A stretch of 64,000 bases of DNA from Ophiosphaerella korrae. Lineage: Eukaryota > Ascomycota > Dothideomycetes > Pleosporales > Phaeosphaeriaceae. The notes below the pieces were generated by a model. The model saw nothing but the letters and a program-made list of their open reading frames with translations. It ran no database searches and was not told the origin of the DNA. A program made the position numbers and the translations under genes. Positions 24,619-37,367 of the stretch are shown in pieces (position 1 is the stretch's first letter; every line of letters starts with the position of its first letter). Location of the stretch: the NCBI GenBank assembly GCA_028456385.1, contig JALNQF010000092.1, positions 62,001-126,000 of the forward strand, given 5' to 3'.

Positions 24619-27003
24619 ATGCGCTTAATTGCCGCTGGAACTCTCGCCTTATGGCTGAGCAGAGCTACGGCTGGCAGTGATACGAAGAATAGTGATTATG
24701 TCAATGTATTGTATGTACCTACCGAACGTTAAGTAGTTCATTAACTTATCTAATATAGCCAGGGTACAAAAAATGGAGGCAACAGATTTCCTGGCGTAGT
24801 CGCAGCGCCCTTCGCCATGGTAAAATTAGGCCCCGACGTGGAATCTGGAAGAACAGACGCATATTCAGGATACTTGCCGACTGGAAATATCTGGGGCTTC
24901 AGCATGATGCATGAATCAGGAACTGGCGGCGCACCAAAGTACGGCGTCGTATCCCAAATGCCAGTACCAGGATATGTTCCAAATCCTACTGGCAACTTCT
25001 CGCAGCCGCGTGCTTTGCCGGATCAGGGACGTGTGGGATACTACAAGTCCTCGCTCGCCAACGACATTACAGTAGAACTTGCTTCAACCGAGCATGCAGG
25101 GCTATATTCGTACTTGGCGAAAAATAGCAGCACTTTGTCTATTGTCGTGGATGTGTCGCACGTTTTGCCTAGTTTTCGAGGCCTTGGGTGGGAACAGCAT
25201 TACTCTGGAGGCAATTTTAGTATTCACGATGATGGACACTACACAGGTTCAGGGACCTATAATAACGGGTGGAACCTCTCACCTGACTGGACGATATATT
25301 TCTGTGGAAGATTCAGTCAACATCCCTCGAAAGCCTATACATTTTTTGCTCAGGGAAACACGACTGTCTCAAATAATGGAACTTCGACGGTTGCTAGTAG
25401 TGAACGTCTTGGTGGAGTGTTTGGTTTCAATGGCAGCGGCATACAATCTCGTGTTGGCATATCGTTCGTCTCGAGTGAGAAGGCGTGTACAAATCTAGAT
25501 GCTGAGATCAGCGAGCATACTCAACTAAAAACATTGGTTGACAATGCGAAGCTCAGGTGGAGCGAGGATATCTTCAACAAGGTGCAAATCTCGACAAGCA
25601 ATGAAACAGATCGACAACTCCTGTATAGTTCATTGTACGGAATGTTTCTCATTCCATCCAACCGGACAGGAGAAAATCCAGGCTGGAGGAGCACAGAGCC
25701 TTACTATGATGATATTTTCACACTCTGGGATACGCATCGATGCCACACTTCGTTGTTTCACATCATTCAACCTACCGCATACGAAGAGTTTATCCGTTCC
25801 CTCATCGACATCTGGAGACACGATGGCTTCATGCCGGACGCCCGGTCGTCCAACTTCAACGGACGTGTACAAGGTGGCTCTAACGCTGACAATGTCCTCG
25901 CTGACGCATTCGTGAAAGGCATACGAGGTCGCATAAACTGGGAGGATGGTTTCAGCGCCATGCTCACCAACGCCGAAGTCGTTCCCCCCAATAACTTCGA
26001 TCCAAAAGCTCCGGACTCTTCGACGAAAGAAGGACGCGGCGCCCTCCTCGACTGGCTCCAATACGGCTACATAACGCCTCGCTTCACGCGCGCTGTTTCA
26101 CGGGCAATCGAGTACTCGACCAACGACTTCGGCCTCTACCAGGTGGCGTCTGGTCTAGGGAAAACCCCGCTCGCACAAAAGTATCTCGCCCGTTCCAGAA
26201 ATTGGCGAAATCACTGGAACTCAAACACTGTATCTGCCAATCACTCCGGCTTCGTGGTACCCCGTTCTGCCAATGGTTCCTTCATCCCACAAGACCCCAA
26301 GAATTGCGGGGGATGCTACTGGGGCGACGCATATTACGAAGATAACGCGTGGATCTACTCCCTCAATGCCATCCACGACGTAGCTGACTTAATTGCCCGA
26401 AGTGGCGGCGATGCCCGGTTCGTAGATAGACTAGACAAGTTGTTTGAGTTAGGAATATTTAACGCAGGCAACGAGCCTGGCTTTACAAGTCCATACTTGT
26501 ATAATTTTGTGCGTGGAATGCAGTGGAAGAGTGTGATGCGGAGCAGGTTTATTGGGAACAAGTATGGGGCTGGAGAGAGTGGGGTGCCAGGGAATAGCGA
26601 TGCAGGGGCCATGGAAAGTAATCTTCTGGTATATTTCCAACACCGTTCTTTCGCCGAAACTTCTGTGTTGTACTAATTCGTCGATTAGTGGCAGATGATT
26701 GGACTCTGGCCTATGACGGGCCAAACAACTTTCCTTGTTCTGGCGCCGTGGTTCGAGTCAATGACTATTAGCCTGGGTGCCGGCAAAATATTGAACATCA
26801 CCACGAAGGGCGGTGCTCGAGACACTGCGTTCTTTGTCCAGAGCCTGAAAGTAAATGGGAAGCCATGGGACAAAGGATGGGTGAGATGGGAGGATATCTT
26901 TGCGGATGGGGGAACCCTAGAATTCGTGCTTGGTAACGATATGAAACATTGGGCTACAGGCGATTTGCCTCCTAGTCCTGCATCAGGCAATACAGGCAGC
27001 TAA
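24619..27003 (+). CDS. Secreted GH92 alpha-mannosidase
   Basis: Three exons (24619-24710, 24759-26628, 26689-27003) encode 758 residues with an N-terminal signal peptide (about 1-18, ending ATAG). After it comes the GH92 start block VNVFQGTKNGGNRFPGVV. Catalytic-domain blocks include STEPYYDDIFTLWDTHRCHT, DGFMPDARSSNFNG, CGGCYWGDAYYEDNAW, AGNEPGF, NSDAGAMESNLL and WQMIGLWPMTGQTTFLV. GH92 enzymes are calcium-dependent exo-acting alpha-1,2-mannosidases that trim N-glycans or fungal cell-wall mannan; the secreted form fits an extracellular role. The 3' intron falls between the conserved NLL and WQM blocks. Confidence 0.93.
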
Positions 27004-27497
27004 TAATTACCATGATTGCTACCTCACCCAAGCCTGAACCTGATGAGCAAACCCACCGCGTGCCTGCGGAGCTGACACCACATGCACAAGTCACGCAACC
27101 CCCGTATCACGGCACCAACAATGCCTCGCAGCCAAGTGCCCTCCTATCATCTGGACATGCGCCCACCGTGCCACCACATCAATCGCGCGGCCCAGCCCAA
27201 GCGCAAGTCGCGCCACTAAGTCCCAGGCGGTGTGCAAGACCACCATCTTTGTCCACATGAGGCCCTCCTCCACCCCATCACATGAGCCCCCCCAAACACT
27301 AGTCTTTCCCCGCCCCAATCCCTGCCTCCCGCTACCTTGCAAAGCCACGCCCACCAACCTGCCGTTCGCCTGGGCTGACGCCAAGCACGTGGTCTGAGCT
27401 TTGCATAAAGGTTCACAACGGCGCTGCTGGTCTTTATTACTATCTTGCTCCGTCCTGCTAGATCGGTGTTCTGATATTGAGTCGAATCGAAGTACTT
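27004..27497. other. Intergenic region upstream of kha1
   Basis: 494 bp, C-rich in the centre. No gene seen. Confidence 0.5.
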
Positions 27498-30458
27498 ATG
27501 TCGCCGAGTGTTGCGATGGCGAGCGCGTCGCCTACGGCGCCGCCGAAGGCCCCGCCACAAGGAGGCGTGTTGGAGGGCGTGAATCCGGCGCATTTTGATG
27601 CGAAGAATCCGATTATCTTGTTTATCATACAGGTATGTATTTTTTTTCCCTGTCGTTCTGAGTGGGCGTGGTGAGGGTGTTGTGTTCAGCTTCTCTAGCC
27701 CTCATTTTGTCTTTCCGGAGACGAGCATCACGGCATATTGGATTTGGAAACGAACTCGACGATGGAGTAGTTGTTTTGTGCTAATTGGGTTGCAGGCATC
27801 AATCATCATCATCTTCTGTCGCGCGCTCAATTGGCCCCTGTCCAAGATCCGCCAGCCTCGCGTCATCTCTGAGATTATCGGCGGTATTGTTCTGGGTCCA
27901 TCAGTCATGGGCCGAATCCATGGTTTCCAGGCCTCTATCTTCCCCGCCTCGTCCATGACCAATTTGAGCCTAGTTGCAAATATTGGTCTAACCCTCTTCC
28001 TGTTCATCATCGGCTTGGAAGTCGATTTGCGGTTCCTGCTTAGCAACTGGAAAGTAGCACTCAATGTTGGCGTGGCGAGTATGGTTGTCCCGTTCGGCTT
28101 GGGATGTGCTATTGCGGTCGGTTTGTACAATCAATTCAAAGACGAGCCGGGTACAGTGCAAGTGGATTTTTCTATCTTCATGCTTTTTATTGGTGTGGCG
28201 ATGGCGATTACCGTGAGTATATTCTTGACTTATATTTGTGTCTCGCTAATGTTGTCTTAGGCGTTCCCGGTCCTTTGTCGTATCCTGACTGAGTTGAAAC
28301 TGCTCATGACCCCTGTCGGTGTCATTGTTTTGTCGGCGGGTGTAGGCAATGATGTCGTAGGTGAGTAAAAGAGAAGTCTACTTCAACTCTCAGTGAATAA
28401 TGTTCTATAATAGGCTGGGTTCTGCTTGCGCTCTGTGTTGCTCTTGTCAACGCGGGTTCAGGACTTACCGCACTCTGGGTGCTCCTGACATGCGCGGGCT
28501 ATATGCTATTCCTCAGCTATCTCGTCCGCCCTGCTTTCGTCTGGTATCTGCGCAGAACCCGCGCTCTCCAAGACGGTCCTAGTCAAGGCATCATTGGTCT
28601 AACTCTGCTGCTTGCACTCGGATCGGCATTCTTCACCGGTATCATTGGCGTCCACCCAATTTTCGGCGCCTTCATGGCTGGTCTCATTTGCCCCCACGAA
28701 GGTGGTTTTGCCATCAAGGTAGCAGAGAAGATTGAAGATCTTATCGGCGCTTTGTTCCTTCCGCTTTATTTCACTCTGTCTGGGCTCAACACGAACATTG
28801 GACTCCTTGACTCTGGTATCACGTGGGGTTATGTTGTTGGTGTCGTCGCTGTGGCGTTCTTCTCCAAGTTCCTTAGTGCCACACTTGCGGCTCGAGGCAC
28901 GAAGATGCTGTGGCGAGAGTGCTTTGCCATTGGATCTCTGATGAGTTGTAAAGGATTGGTGGAGCTTATCGTTTTGGTATGTCAAACAGCACTGTTTGAT
29001 AAAATCCGAAGCTAACATCTGTAGAACATTGGATTGAACGCCAAAATTCTAAGCACCAGGACCTTTACCATTTTCGTCGTCATGGCTCTTGTCACTACCT
29101 TCCTGTCTTCCCCACTTACAATCTACTTCTACCCTCCATGGTACCAGAAGAAGGTTGACGCTTGGCGCCGTGGCGAGATCGACTGGGACACCGAAAAGCC
29201 CATCGATGGAGATGAAGCAAGAGACAGCGCCCAATACGATAAAATTGCGGCAGAGAAGATTAAGCGATTCACTGTATACCTTCGCATGGACAGCATGCCC
29301 AATCTGCTTGCATTTACCTCGCTGTTTGGCGGAACTACTTATCAGCCCGTGGCAAAAACGCATCCCTTGAAGGCTGATAACTCAGCCAAAGAGACAACTT
29401 CAGACTCTTCAGCGGAAGAGCCGCCTAAAAGGCCAGTCGAGGCATATGGTCTACGTTTGCTTAACCTGACAGATCGTGGTTCTTCCGTCATGCAGGTCTC
29501 TGAGATCGAATCATACACTGCACATGATCCCGTGGTCAACACCTTCAGAACCTTTGGACGGTTACACAACTTGGCTGTTAGTGGAGAAGTTCTTGTCGTA
29601 CCAGAGTCTTCATTTGCCGAAACACTTAGCACACGTGCTTCAGACTCAGATTTCTTGCTATTGCCATGGAGCGAAACCGGCGGCATGAGCGAGCAGACCA
29701 TCATCGAAGATAAAGGCACCAAGAACAAACTCGCAGTCTCATCCTACACAAACTTCGTTCACTCAGCCCTCGAACAAGCCTCCACCCCCGTCGCCATCCT
29801 CATCAATAAAAATTTCGGCGGCAGCAAAAACAAAGACCACAAGCGTAACCTCAAGCTTACCCGCACCTACAGCGGCGTCAGCCTCAACAGCCGCCGCGAC
29901 GATGTGACCGCCCCCATCGCCGACCGCAGCCACCACATCTTCTTCCCCTTCTTCGGCGGCGCCGACGATCGCGCCGCCCTGCGCCTCGTCCTCCAGCTCG
30001 CCGAAAACCCACAAGTCACCGCCACAATCGCGCACTTCGACATCCCGAACACCGAGGCCGCTGCACCAACACCTGTGCAATCACCCGCTGGCAAGTCCGG
30101 CGAAGTCGTGTCCACGACGATGCCCACGCGCGACCAGGACGCGGCGTTCTTTGCGTCGCTGCGCGCGTCGCTGCCTGTCGATTTGGCGAACCGTGTGGTC
30201 TTTGAAACGGTCACGTCGACGTCGCCTACTAAAGATGTGATTGCGCGCGCGAGCATTGAGGTTGGACAGTCGCCCAAGAACGCAGGCGATCTCGTTGTCC
30301 TCGGGCGAAACGTGGGCCGGAACGTTCGTATCAGCATTGACGACGGAGATGAGATTCGCAGCTCGACGTCGGCGGCGAATACGTTGGGGGCGTTGGCGGA
30401 GAAGGTGTGGGAGGGCAAAGTTGGGGCGAGTGTGTTGGTTGTTAAGGCGCCATATTAG
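27498..30458 (+). CDS. Kha1-type K+(Na+)/H+ antiporter (CPA2 family)
   Basis: Five exons (27498-27632, 27796-28212, 28261-28360, 28414-28976, 29025-30458) encode about 882 residues. The N-terminal half is a CPA2 membrane domain with about 12 hydrophobic segments and family blocks [68 protein letters not shown] and [20 protein letters not shown]. The last ~400 residues form a cytosolic universal-stress-like regulatory region. Yeast Kha1 works in the Golgi for K+ and pH homeostasis. Introns 2-4 are 48-53 nt; intron 1 is 163 nt. The ATG at 27498 is the first in frame after upstream stops. Confidence 0.92.
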
Positions 30459-31552
30459 GAGTGTGTTGGAGGCAAGGGAGTTTGGGCGCCTGGGAGGCAT
30501 ATATATATATATAATGTATTATGTGTATGTTTTGGATGAATGTTAAATGCATATGATTGGCTATGATGTCTGGATCATGCAGAGCAACTTTTGAGCTTCT
30601 CATGTGCATCTCCTCGTGCTATCATGAACCAGGTGCAAAATATGAGAAAGATATGTATGTAGCAAAATGTTTTACGTTCATTGCCCCATATATGGTGGTG
30701 CAAGGAATGATTGACACTGCGAAATTGATCTTTCGCCGATCTGGAGAGAAATCTAGCATGGGTGCGTAGTGCTGTTTCTCGCAGTAAATTACGGCGATTG
30801 GATGTCACGAAGTCTTCGCGGCCGACTTGAACCTAGAATAAGTGATGGAAGAGTGCAGACTAGTTCTTGTATCTTCACAAAATATAGTACTAAAATTATT
30901 TATATTAGTGGCTGTAGTTTGTTACGTACAAGGCCTTGATGTCGATCATTGCCCATCGTTCCACCTGCGCATCGTGGATTTGATCGGGGCATGCGAATCA
31001 TTTGTCTTGTGTGCGCTTGACATATAGCGCAAGTTGACTCGCAGTCGCTCTGTTCCGATTTCCTCCAAGTAACGCGTTCATCGTAGTATGTCGTAGTGAC
31101 ATTTGCACACTCCGTGCTCAGCCACGGATAGGACACCAAGCCAGTTTATCGAATCAGAGATGCCATCAAAGCGTCCGCTGGTTAACAAGGTGTTTGTGCC
31201 GAACGCGGATTTCATGCACCCTCCACGTCGACCAGTGAACCACTTAAGCCCGGTAAAGGGAGAGTTACAACGGCTGGTGAGGAGGAGTGCTCATTGGGTA
31301 CACGCTAGGCTTTCATCATCTAAGAAGAGCGTTAGTAAGGTTTATCTATGCGTTGCAGATGGGATGGCTTACTTGAGTTAAACTGGAAGGATGAGGAAAG
31401 AAAGAGGGTGTGGGAGCTCGGAAATTTTCGACGTCGATGAAGCTTGGACCATGTCTTGGCAAAATTCCTCGATGCTTGGACTATGAAATATCATTCGATA
31501 CACCCAACATCAGATCTTTGGGGGGGGCTTGAAATTCTTTCTGGAAGCTATA
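30459..31552. other. Intergenic region, 1.1 kb
   Basis: Contains a short TA repeat (about 30501-30513) after the kha1 stop. Small open frames lack any supporting feature. Confidence 0.5.
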
Positions 31553-33722
31553 ATGAGTTTGATACATGCAGCAAGACGGGCTCCAGGCCGAGTAGCCTGT
31601 CTGCGCAGTTCTTACGTTGAGATTTCTCGCTTCTTTTGCACACGCAATCACAGGATCACGTCCAATCGTGCTATAACATTTCCAAGAGCAGACGCAAGGG
31701 ATTTGTCGACTTCAAGGTCATTGATGGACACGATTAAACCCGATGAGAAGTTACGGAAAACTCTGGATGAGTTCAAGGCTAGTAGTATGTTATAATCGCT
31801 GCCTCATTCCTCCATACTCATTTAATGCAGTCAGATCAACACCGTGGCGCTGTGTGACCCAATATCGGGGTAATGAAGAAACTGTAGGCCAAGATATCGA
31901 AGCCGTTGGTTATTTGAGCACACGGCGAGATGTCAACAAAAACCTGACCTTCACCATGCTTCGCAACAAAGCACAAACATCGTGTATACAGCTTGTGTCT
32001 AGTTCGAATATCGAAGGGAAGCAAGCAGATGCCCATGCACGTCTACGGTCGTTGAGGGAGTGGACGCCTGTAATTATTCGAGGCAAGTTGAAGGCACGCA
32101 GCCCAGCGAAAAGCGCTGAACACCTGGGTATGAAACTGGCCATTGACCGAGAGATCGTTGTGGAGCACGTAGAGTCACTGAACGAGTTATCGTACGAAAC
32201 CATTATCAAAGAAGATACGGTTTTTGGTCCTGAGCAGCGACATTTGCAACTACGTACCAACTCAGAACTTCGCGAGAACATAGTCTTTCGGGCAGAAGCG
32301 GCCGCCCAAGCGAGACTTCATCTAAATAGTATCGACTGGAGAGAGATAGAAACTCCAGTTCTTTTTAAGTCGACCCCAGAAGGCGCAAGAGAATTCCTCG
32401 TACCTACGCGCCAAAAAGGGCTGGCGTATGCCCTCCCTCAAAGCCCGCAGCAGTATAAGCAAATATTGATGGCTTCAGGGTTTACGAGGTATTACCAATT
32501 CGCTAGATGTTTTCGCGATGAAGATTTAAGGGCCGACCGCCAGCCAGAATTCACTCAGCTTGATATGGAAATGTCATGGGCGGATGAAAACGACGTCATG
32601 GCCGAGACTGAGCATCTCTTAAGGACACTTTGGAACAAACTGGTTGCACCAGTGCATGAGGCTTTTCCAAGGATGCCCTATCTAGAGGCAATGTCTTCCT
32701 ATGGGTCTGACAAGCCGGACTTACGGTACAAGGCTAAGGTAGGTGTAATAATCATCATTTAGATGCGCCTCCCGACTGACAGCTTTCAGATTCACAAAAT
32801 CACGCAGCATCTTCCCGCAGATCTGATAAGAAAGATCACCCCCCTTGAAGACCCCACGGTTGATGCCATTAAGATTTCAATATCCTCTGACCCCAAGGTG
32901 ACACGGAACTTTATATCCTCGTTCCTTGATAGCCCTGATGGTAAAATTTACTTGGACAATCCTCATGGCCAGCCTGGTGTCTTCGTGGGTGATTCCGCAC
33001 AACCCATGCAAGGTCTCGGACCCTTGGGATACCAATTCGTAATGGAAGGCCCTGGAGAACTCGCTGTTGAACATGGTGATCTACTCATTGTTCAGGCGCG
33101 TCCAAATAGTGTTCTCTCCGGTGGCTCCACCGTCCTCGGCAATCTTCGTTTAGCACTCCACAAAGCTGCAATAGCACAAGGATTAATGGACGCACCATCT
33201 CCAAGAGACTTCAAATTTGTCTGGATCACAGACTTCCCACTTTTCACGCCGAGCAACGACAGCGATTCAGACCAGGGTGGCACCGCGGGCTTCTCATCGA
33301 CCCACCACCCATTTACCGCACCTAAGACACCCCAGGACGTCGAACTTCTCCTCACAGATCCCTCTCTCGCCACCGCCGCACACTATGATATTGTGCTCAA
33401 CGGCGTCGAACTCGGCGGCGGCTCCCGTCGAATTCACAACGCAGCCGTCCAAGAATTCATTTTCCGCGACGTGCTAAAAATGTACCCTTCCCGCATCGAG
33501 GATTTCAGGCATTTGCTTGATGTACTGGGGAGTGGGTGTCCTCCACATGCAGGAATCGCGCTGGGGTGGGACAGATTAATTGCTGTTGCGCGGGGTAAAG
33601 AGAGTGTCAGAGATGTCATTGCATTTCCAAAGAGTGGGAAGGGTGAGGACCCTATGGTGAAGAGCCCAAATCCAGTTACACAGGAACAGTTGGATATATA
33701 TCACTTGAGATTAAAGGAATAA
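31553..33722 (+). CDS. Mitochondrial aspartyl-tRNA synthetase (bacterial type)
   Basis: Three exons (31553-31784, 31831-32738, 32790-33722) give 690 residues. The N terminus is Arg/Ser-rich without acids for about 30 residues, like a mitochondrial presequence. An OB-fold anticodon domain follows (VGYLSTRRDVNKNLTF). The class II core shows SPEGAREFLVPTR-like motif 1 flank, SPQQYKQILMASGF, motif 2 in FRDEDLRADRQPEFTQLDME, the inserted GAD-like domain, KFVWITDFPLF, GVELGGGSRRIHN and motif 3 GIALGWDRLIA. It charges mitochondrial tRNA-Asp. Introns are 46 and 51 nt. Confidence 0.94.
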
Positions 33723-34200
33723 GGTATGGCTCAAGCTTAGAATTGGAGTAATACGCTTAGTGGGATAGAGGTTTATGATTCTAACCTGGTTCGAGTGCGG
33801 GTATCTGGAAGTTTTGACTCAACATTAAGTCTGTGCAGACAAAGCACACCGAAATTGAAGTCACGAACTAATGCTCATAGGACAAGCGAATGGCCCCTCT
33901 TCCATGACTTATCGGTGATTTACTCATTCTAATTGAATAAGTGCTTGCTAAACATGATGTCGTCTCCAGGACCTTTTCCAGTATAAAACAGCGCCCTTTC
34001 TTCTCCCTAAACAAAGAACTTGTACCTAACTTAACAAACCCCCTATAAATTCACCATAGCACCATTTCTCTCCGAGCCTATTCACCTACGCCAGCTGTTT
34101 TTCGAGTATTTTGCGTCTACGTAACAGGTATCATTCGCTCGCCAACTTCGAGAACCACTTCTACCTCACACTTCAACCACCCTGTTCAGAATTGTCAGCT
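33723..34200. other. Intergenic region upstream of secreted-protein gene
   Basis: 478 bp; a TATAAA-like box (about 33982) and CT-rich sequence precede the next start. No gene. Confidence 0.5.
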
Positions 34201-34921
34201 ATGAAGCTCTGCTCCAGTACTCTTCTCTCCGCATTTGTCGCTGCTGTCGCAGTACCCACCAACGATAACGGTAAGTATAATCCACTTCATATAGTACCTC
34301 AACATCGAACATGCGCTTACAATAGATGCACATCTAGGCCACATCATCACTCGCAACACTCAACTCCAGATCCGCCAGCTCGCCGCCCAACCGGGCAAAA
34401 TCATCGTGCGGATTGGATCCGGCAACGCTAACGTCGGCACAACCGTCAACGGTAACCTCTACAACCTGGTATACACCTTGCTCAAAGCTTCGTGTCAAAT
34501 GAAAGGCATGAGCGGGTGCACAAACCTCGGCGGCGGAATGACAGTCCGCCAGCCCAACGCCGACGGCACAACCACAAGGCAGACCCTTCAAATCACAGTG
34601 AAGGATTTCAAATGGCGCTCTGATGCGATGTACGATCTGCTGGTCGGTAGCGTTGCGGGCGTTGTCGAGCGTTCGGCGTACCAGGCGAATTGTCAGTCGG
34701 TAGGCCAATCGAATGCTTGTTTAGCGACGGACAGTGTTGAGATCTCGGCTGCGGATGGTGATTATATTAAGGTTGCACTCAGTAATAAGGATCGTGGGGT
34801 TGGCAGCTTTAGTTGTGGCAAGGTGCGCGAGACGGCGGGGGCGTATGTGGAGTCTTTGCGGGGTCAGTTTCAGTCGGCTGTGGCCAAGGGGGATATGTGG
34901 GTTGATACAGAGTGTGCCTAG
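34201..34921 (+). CDS. Small secreted six-cysteine protein, function unknown
   Basis: Two exons (34201-34270, 34326-34921; intron 34271-34325) encode 221 residues. An N-terminal signal peptide ends near residue 18 (FVAAVAVPTN). The mature chain has six cysteines (KASC, MSGC, QANC, SNAC, FSC, TECA), compatible with three disulfides. There are no transmembrane segments and no family I recognise. It is the last intact gene before the AT-rich accessory compartment, a common address for fungal secreted accessory proteins. Size, signal peptide and cysteines allow an effector-like role, but that is inference only. Confidence 0.75.
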
Positions 34922-36289
34922 GGATAAGAGGTGGTTACGGGCTGAGAAAAGGCTCTGATGAGGCCATTTGGTGGTGTGAAAGTTGTTAGATGACAGTCTG
35001 CGGTGTTGGACTGGAATCAGACTCATGCGCTAGCGTGCATTCTTCCAATTCAAATGTATATACTCAATACGATTTCTTTACAGTACTTATGCAAGCGTTG
35101 GCGGGGCCTGGGAAGCCTTGAGAGGGGACTAGGATTATGACAGGCTTCAAGTAGCAAGGCTTATAATATGGCCGTACATTTGGATGAGTGACTTTTTGGT
35201 ATTGGGCGTAGTCATGGGGTGGCAGAACACTATGAACTCGCATCGGAGCAAAAAGAAAGCTCTAACGGTAAAACAAGTTTAGCACTCGTATAGGTGTAGT
35301 AGATAAATATGTGAAACTATTGATTATATTTTTGTAATTTCTATATACTTATAGACGAGCCAAAGAGGTCTCTGTAAATATGAAAAAAATACAAAAAACT
35401 GATACATTATAGACTTAAAGTAGGGTAAATATTTACTTGCCTAACATTGAAATAATCGCCCAAAATGTCTGGCCAATAACAACTAATGTGCATCCCTCCA
35501 TCCTGCCGTGCCGCAAAATGTGGGGGCAACTTAGACTTCGAGCGATCATATTTCCACACGCGCGATAATATTCGCTAAGTTTTATGTAAACTGAGACTTC
35601 TCTCACACATGAAGAGCCCTTTCTACCCGAAAATTACGTTTACATCGCTACGTGCGCGCGTGGTTGATAGAGAGCCTTATTTCAGAGTATAATCACATTC
35701 TCTCTTGAGCATCTCTGTTAAACTCTAATTACTGTATTATACTTATAAACTGATTTGCCGAAGTCCTATAAACTTACTATAAGGCTGAAATGTCATTACT
35801 AGCCTCGTGGCGCACAATTTTATACTCGATCGCCACCCTGGTCAGTACTTCTGACGAAAGCGATTTCAAATCCTGGCTGGTGTAGCAGGTTCGCACGGTG
35901 TAATTTATACATGTCATCCTGGAGGCCAAGCCTGTAGCTGTTGTAGCTACGGCTGTGTACACACTCGGATTCGAGCGTCAGCACATGACACTCTCTGATA
36001 CGCCTTGGAGCATTACCTGCTTATTATATTGTCTGACATATAATCTACGTATTTATAGCCTTAGTACGGTAGATAGCTAGCGAAACTGGCTTCCCCTCGA
36101 GTGCAGCTCCAACAAGTCTTTCGCCAATCAACTTAACACGCTGCCTTCCACGTCTAGTAATAGACACCTCTAAATTACAGTTCGAGCTCATAATTATGTA
36201 ACCGGAACAGATTATCCACCCTCCGTGATAGAGAGTAGTGACGTGTAGAACCTTGTGTTTAACTTATTCATGTAACTAGGTGAGAGTAA
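34922..36289. other. AT-rich gene-poor DNA at the core/accessory border
   Basis: Clearly AT-richer than positions 1-34000, with many TA-containing short words and no credible open frame. Composition suggests old RIP-mutated repeat DNA, but I could not identify the source element. Confidence 0.55.
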
Positions 36290-36784
36290 CTATGCCCGGA
36301 GTCTTGCAACTAGATCTAGCGGTTTGGGAAACATTAACAATATAGTACAGGGCTCTTTAAACCATTCATTTTTAAATTCCGAAGATAATTTATTGATGAT
36401 TGTAGACTTGTACTGAACCGCTTCATCAAGTAGTTTGCGGGCCCTGCTCTCTTTCAGGCACCACCTTAGAGATCTTTTCAATATCTGTCGCTTTCTCAGG
36501 GTAGTTTGAATGTCCCTCTAGATTGCAAGACCATCGAGTTCAGCGGCAGGCTCGTTGACGGTCGTGTCACAACCTTAGACAGCACCATCCACGTTATTGA
36601 GGTTTCGTATCACATGAGAGAAATCGCTGTCTGCAGCAGAGAGATACTGTAGGCTTTCAAGCGTTGTTTTAAGTGACGAGATCTCGATAAAGATATGGCA
36701 CAAGTTATTTAGGGCATCGTGTGTCGTCTCAATGAGATACTTACACTTGTTGATGACTTTCGTAGTCAGGTCAATAACGGCCAA
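36290..36784 (-). pseudogene. Relic of fungal STAND/NLR N-terminal domain
   Basis: Reading leftward from about 36784 the frame gives VIDLTTKVINKCKYLIETTHD, IFIEISSLKTTLESLQYLSA, then after an in-frame TAG (about 36522) LRWCLKESRARKLLDEAVQ. These are blocks of the helical N-terminal domain found on fungal STAND NTPases. No ATG is near, the frame is broken by TAG, and no NACHT/NB-ARC follows, so it is a decayed fragment. The TAG fits a CpA to TpA change. Confidence 0.6.
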
Positions 36785-37367
36785 AACACTAGCCGCGAAT
36801 ATATAAAAGTTACAGAGGTAGGTTAGAAGAACAATAGGTTTAGTTTTTAAAAAATTCTATTTGGTAGAAGTTGCTATATAATATAGGAGAAAAGGGTAAT
36901 TTTAGTGAGGAATTTGTTAGCAGCTCAAAATTTTGACGAGTGATTGTATTGTGCAGCGGGGGAAGTCATTGAATAGGGAGAGGTAAGATATTCTATCTGC
37001 AAGGGGGAAAGCAAAGCGGGAAGTGTGAGGACTGAAAAGTGGTAGCGTGGTCCCAGCGCCAAATGTACCTCATGAAGCACGCCGGCGGCTGGGAGCGTGC
37101 CGAATACGCTAGAGAGATAGGCTGTGAAGGCAAGGTGGGGTGCCGGTGCATGCTTGAGTAAGGATGAGAAGGGGAGGGGGAGGGAAGGGGGAATGTGTAC
37201 TGCATTGTAGATTCTATGGAGATATGTCATGGATGGAATACACTAGGTATTCACTTTGATGAATATCGATTCGAATTCCTATATCAGATTGTGAAACCTG
37301 ACTGAAAACTATCTTTACACACCAAACCGATTACTAGCCAAACGGATTCGTCCTCCCAACCGACTTC
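36785..37367. other. AT-rich spacer
   Basis: 583 bp of AT-rich DNA with a purine-rich strand near 37160-37190. No gene supported. Confidence 0.45.
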
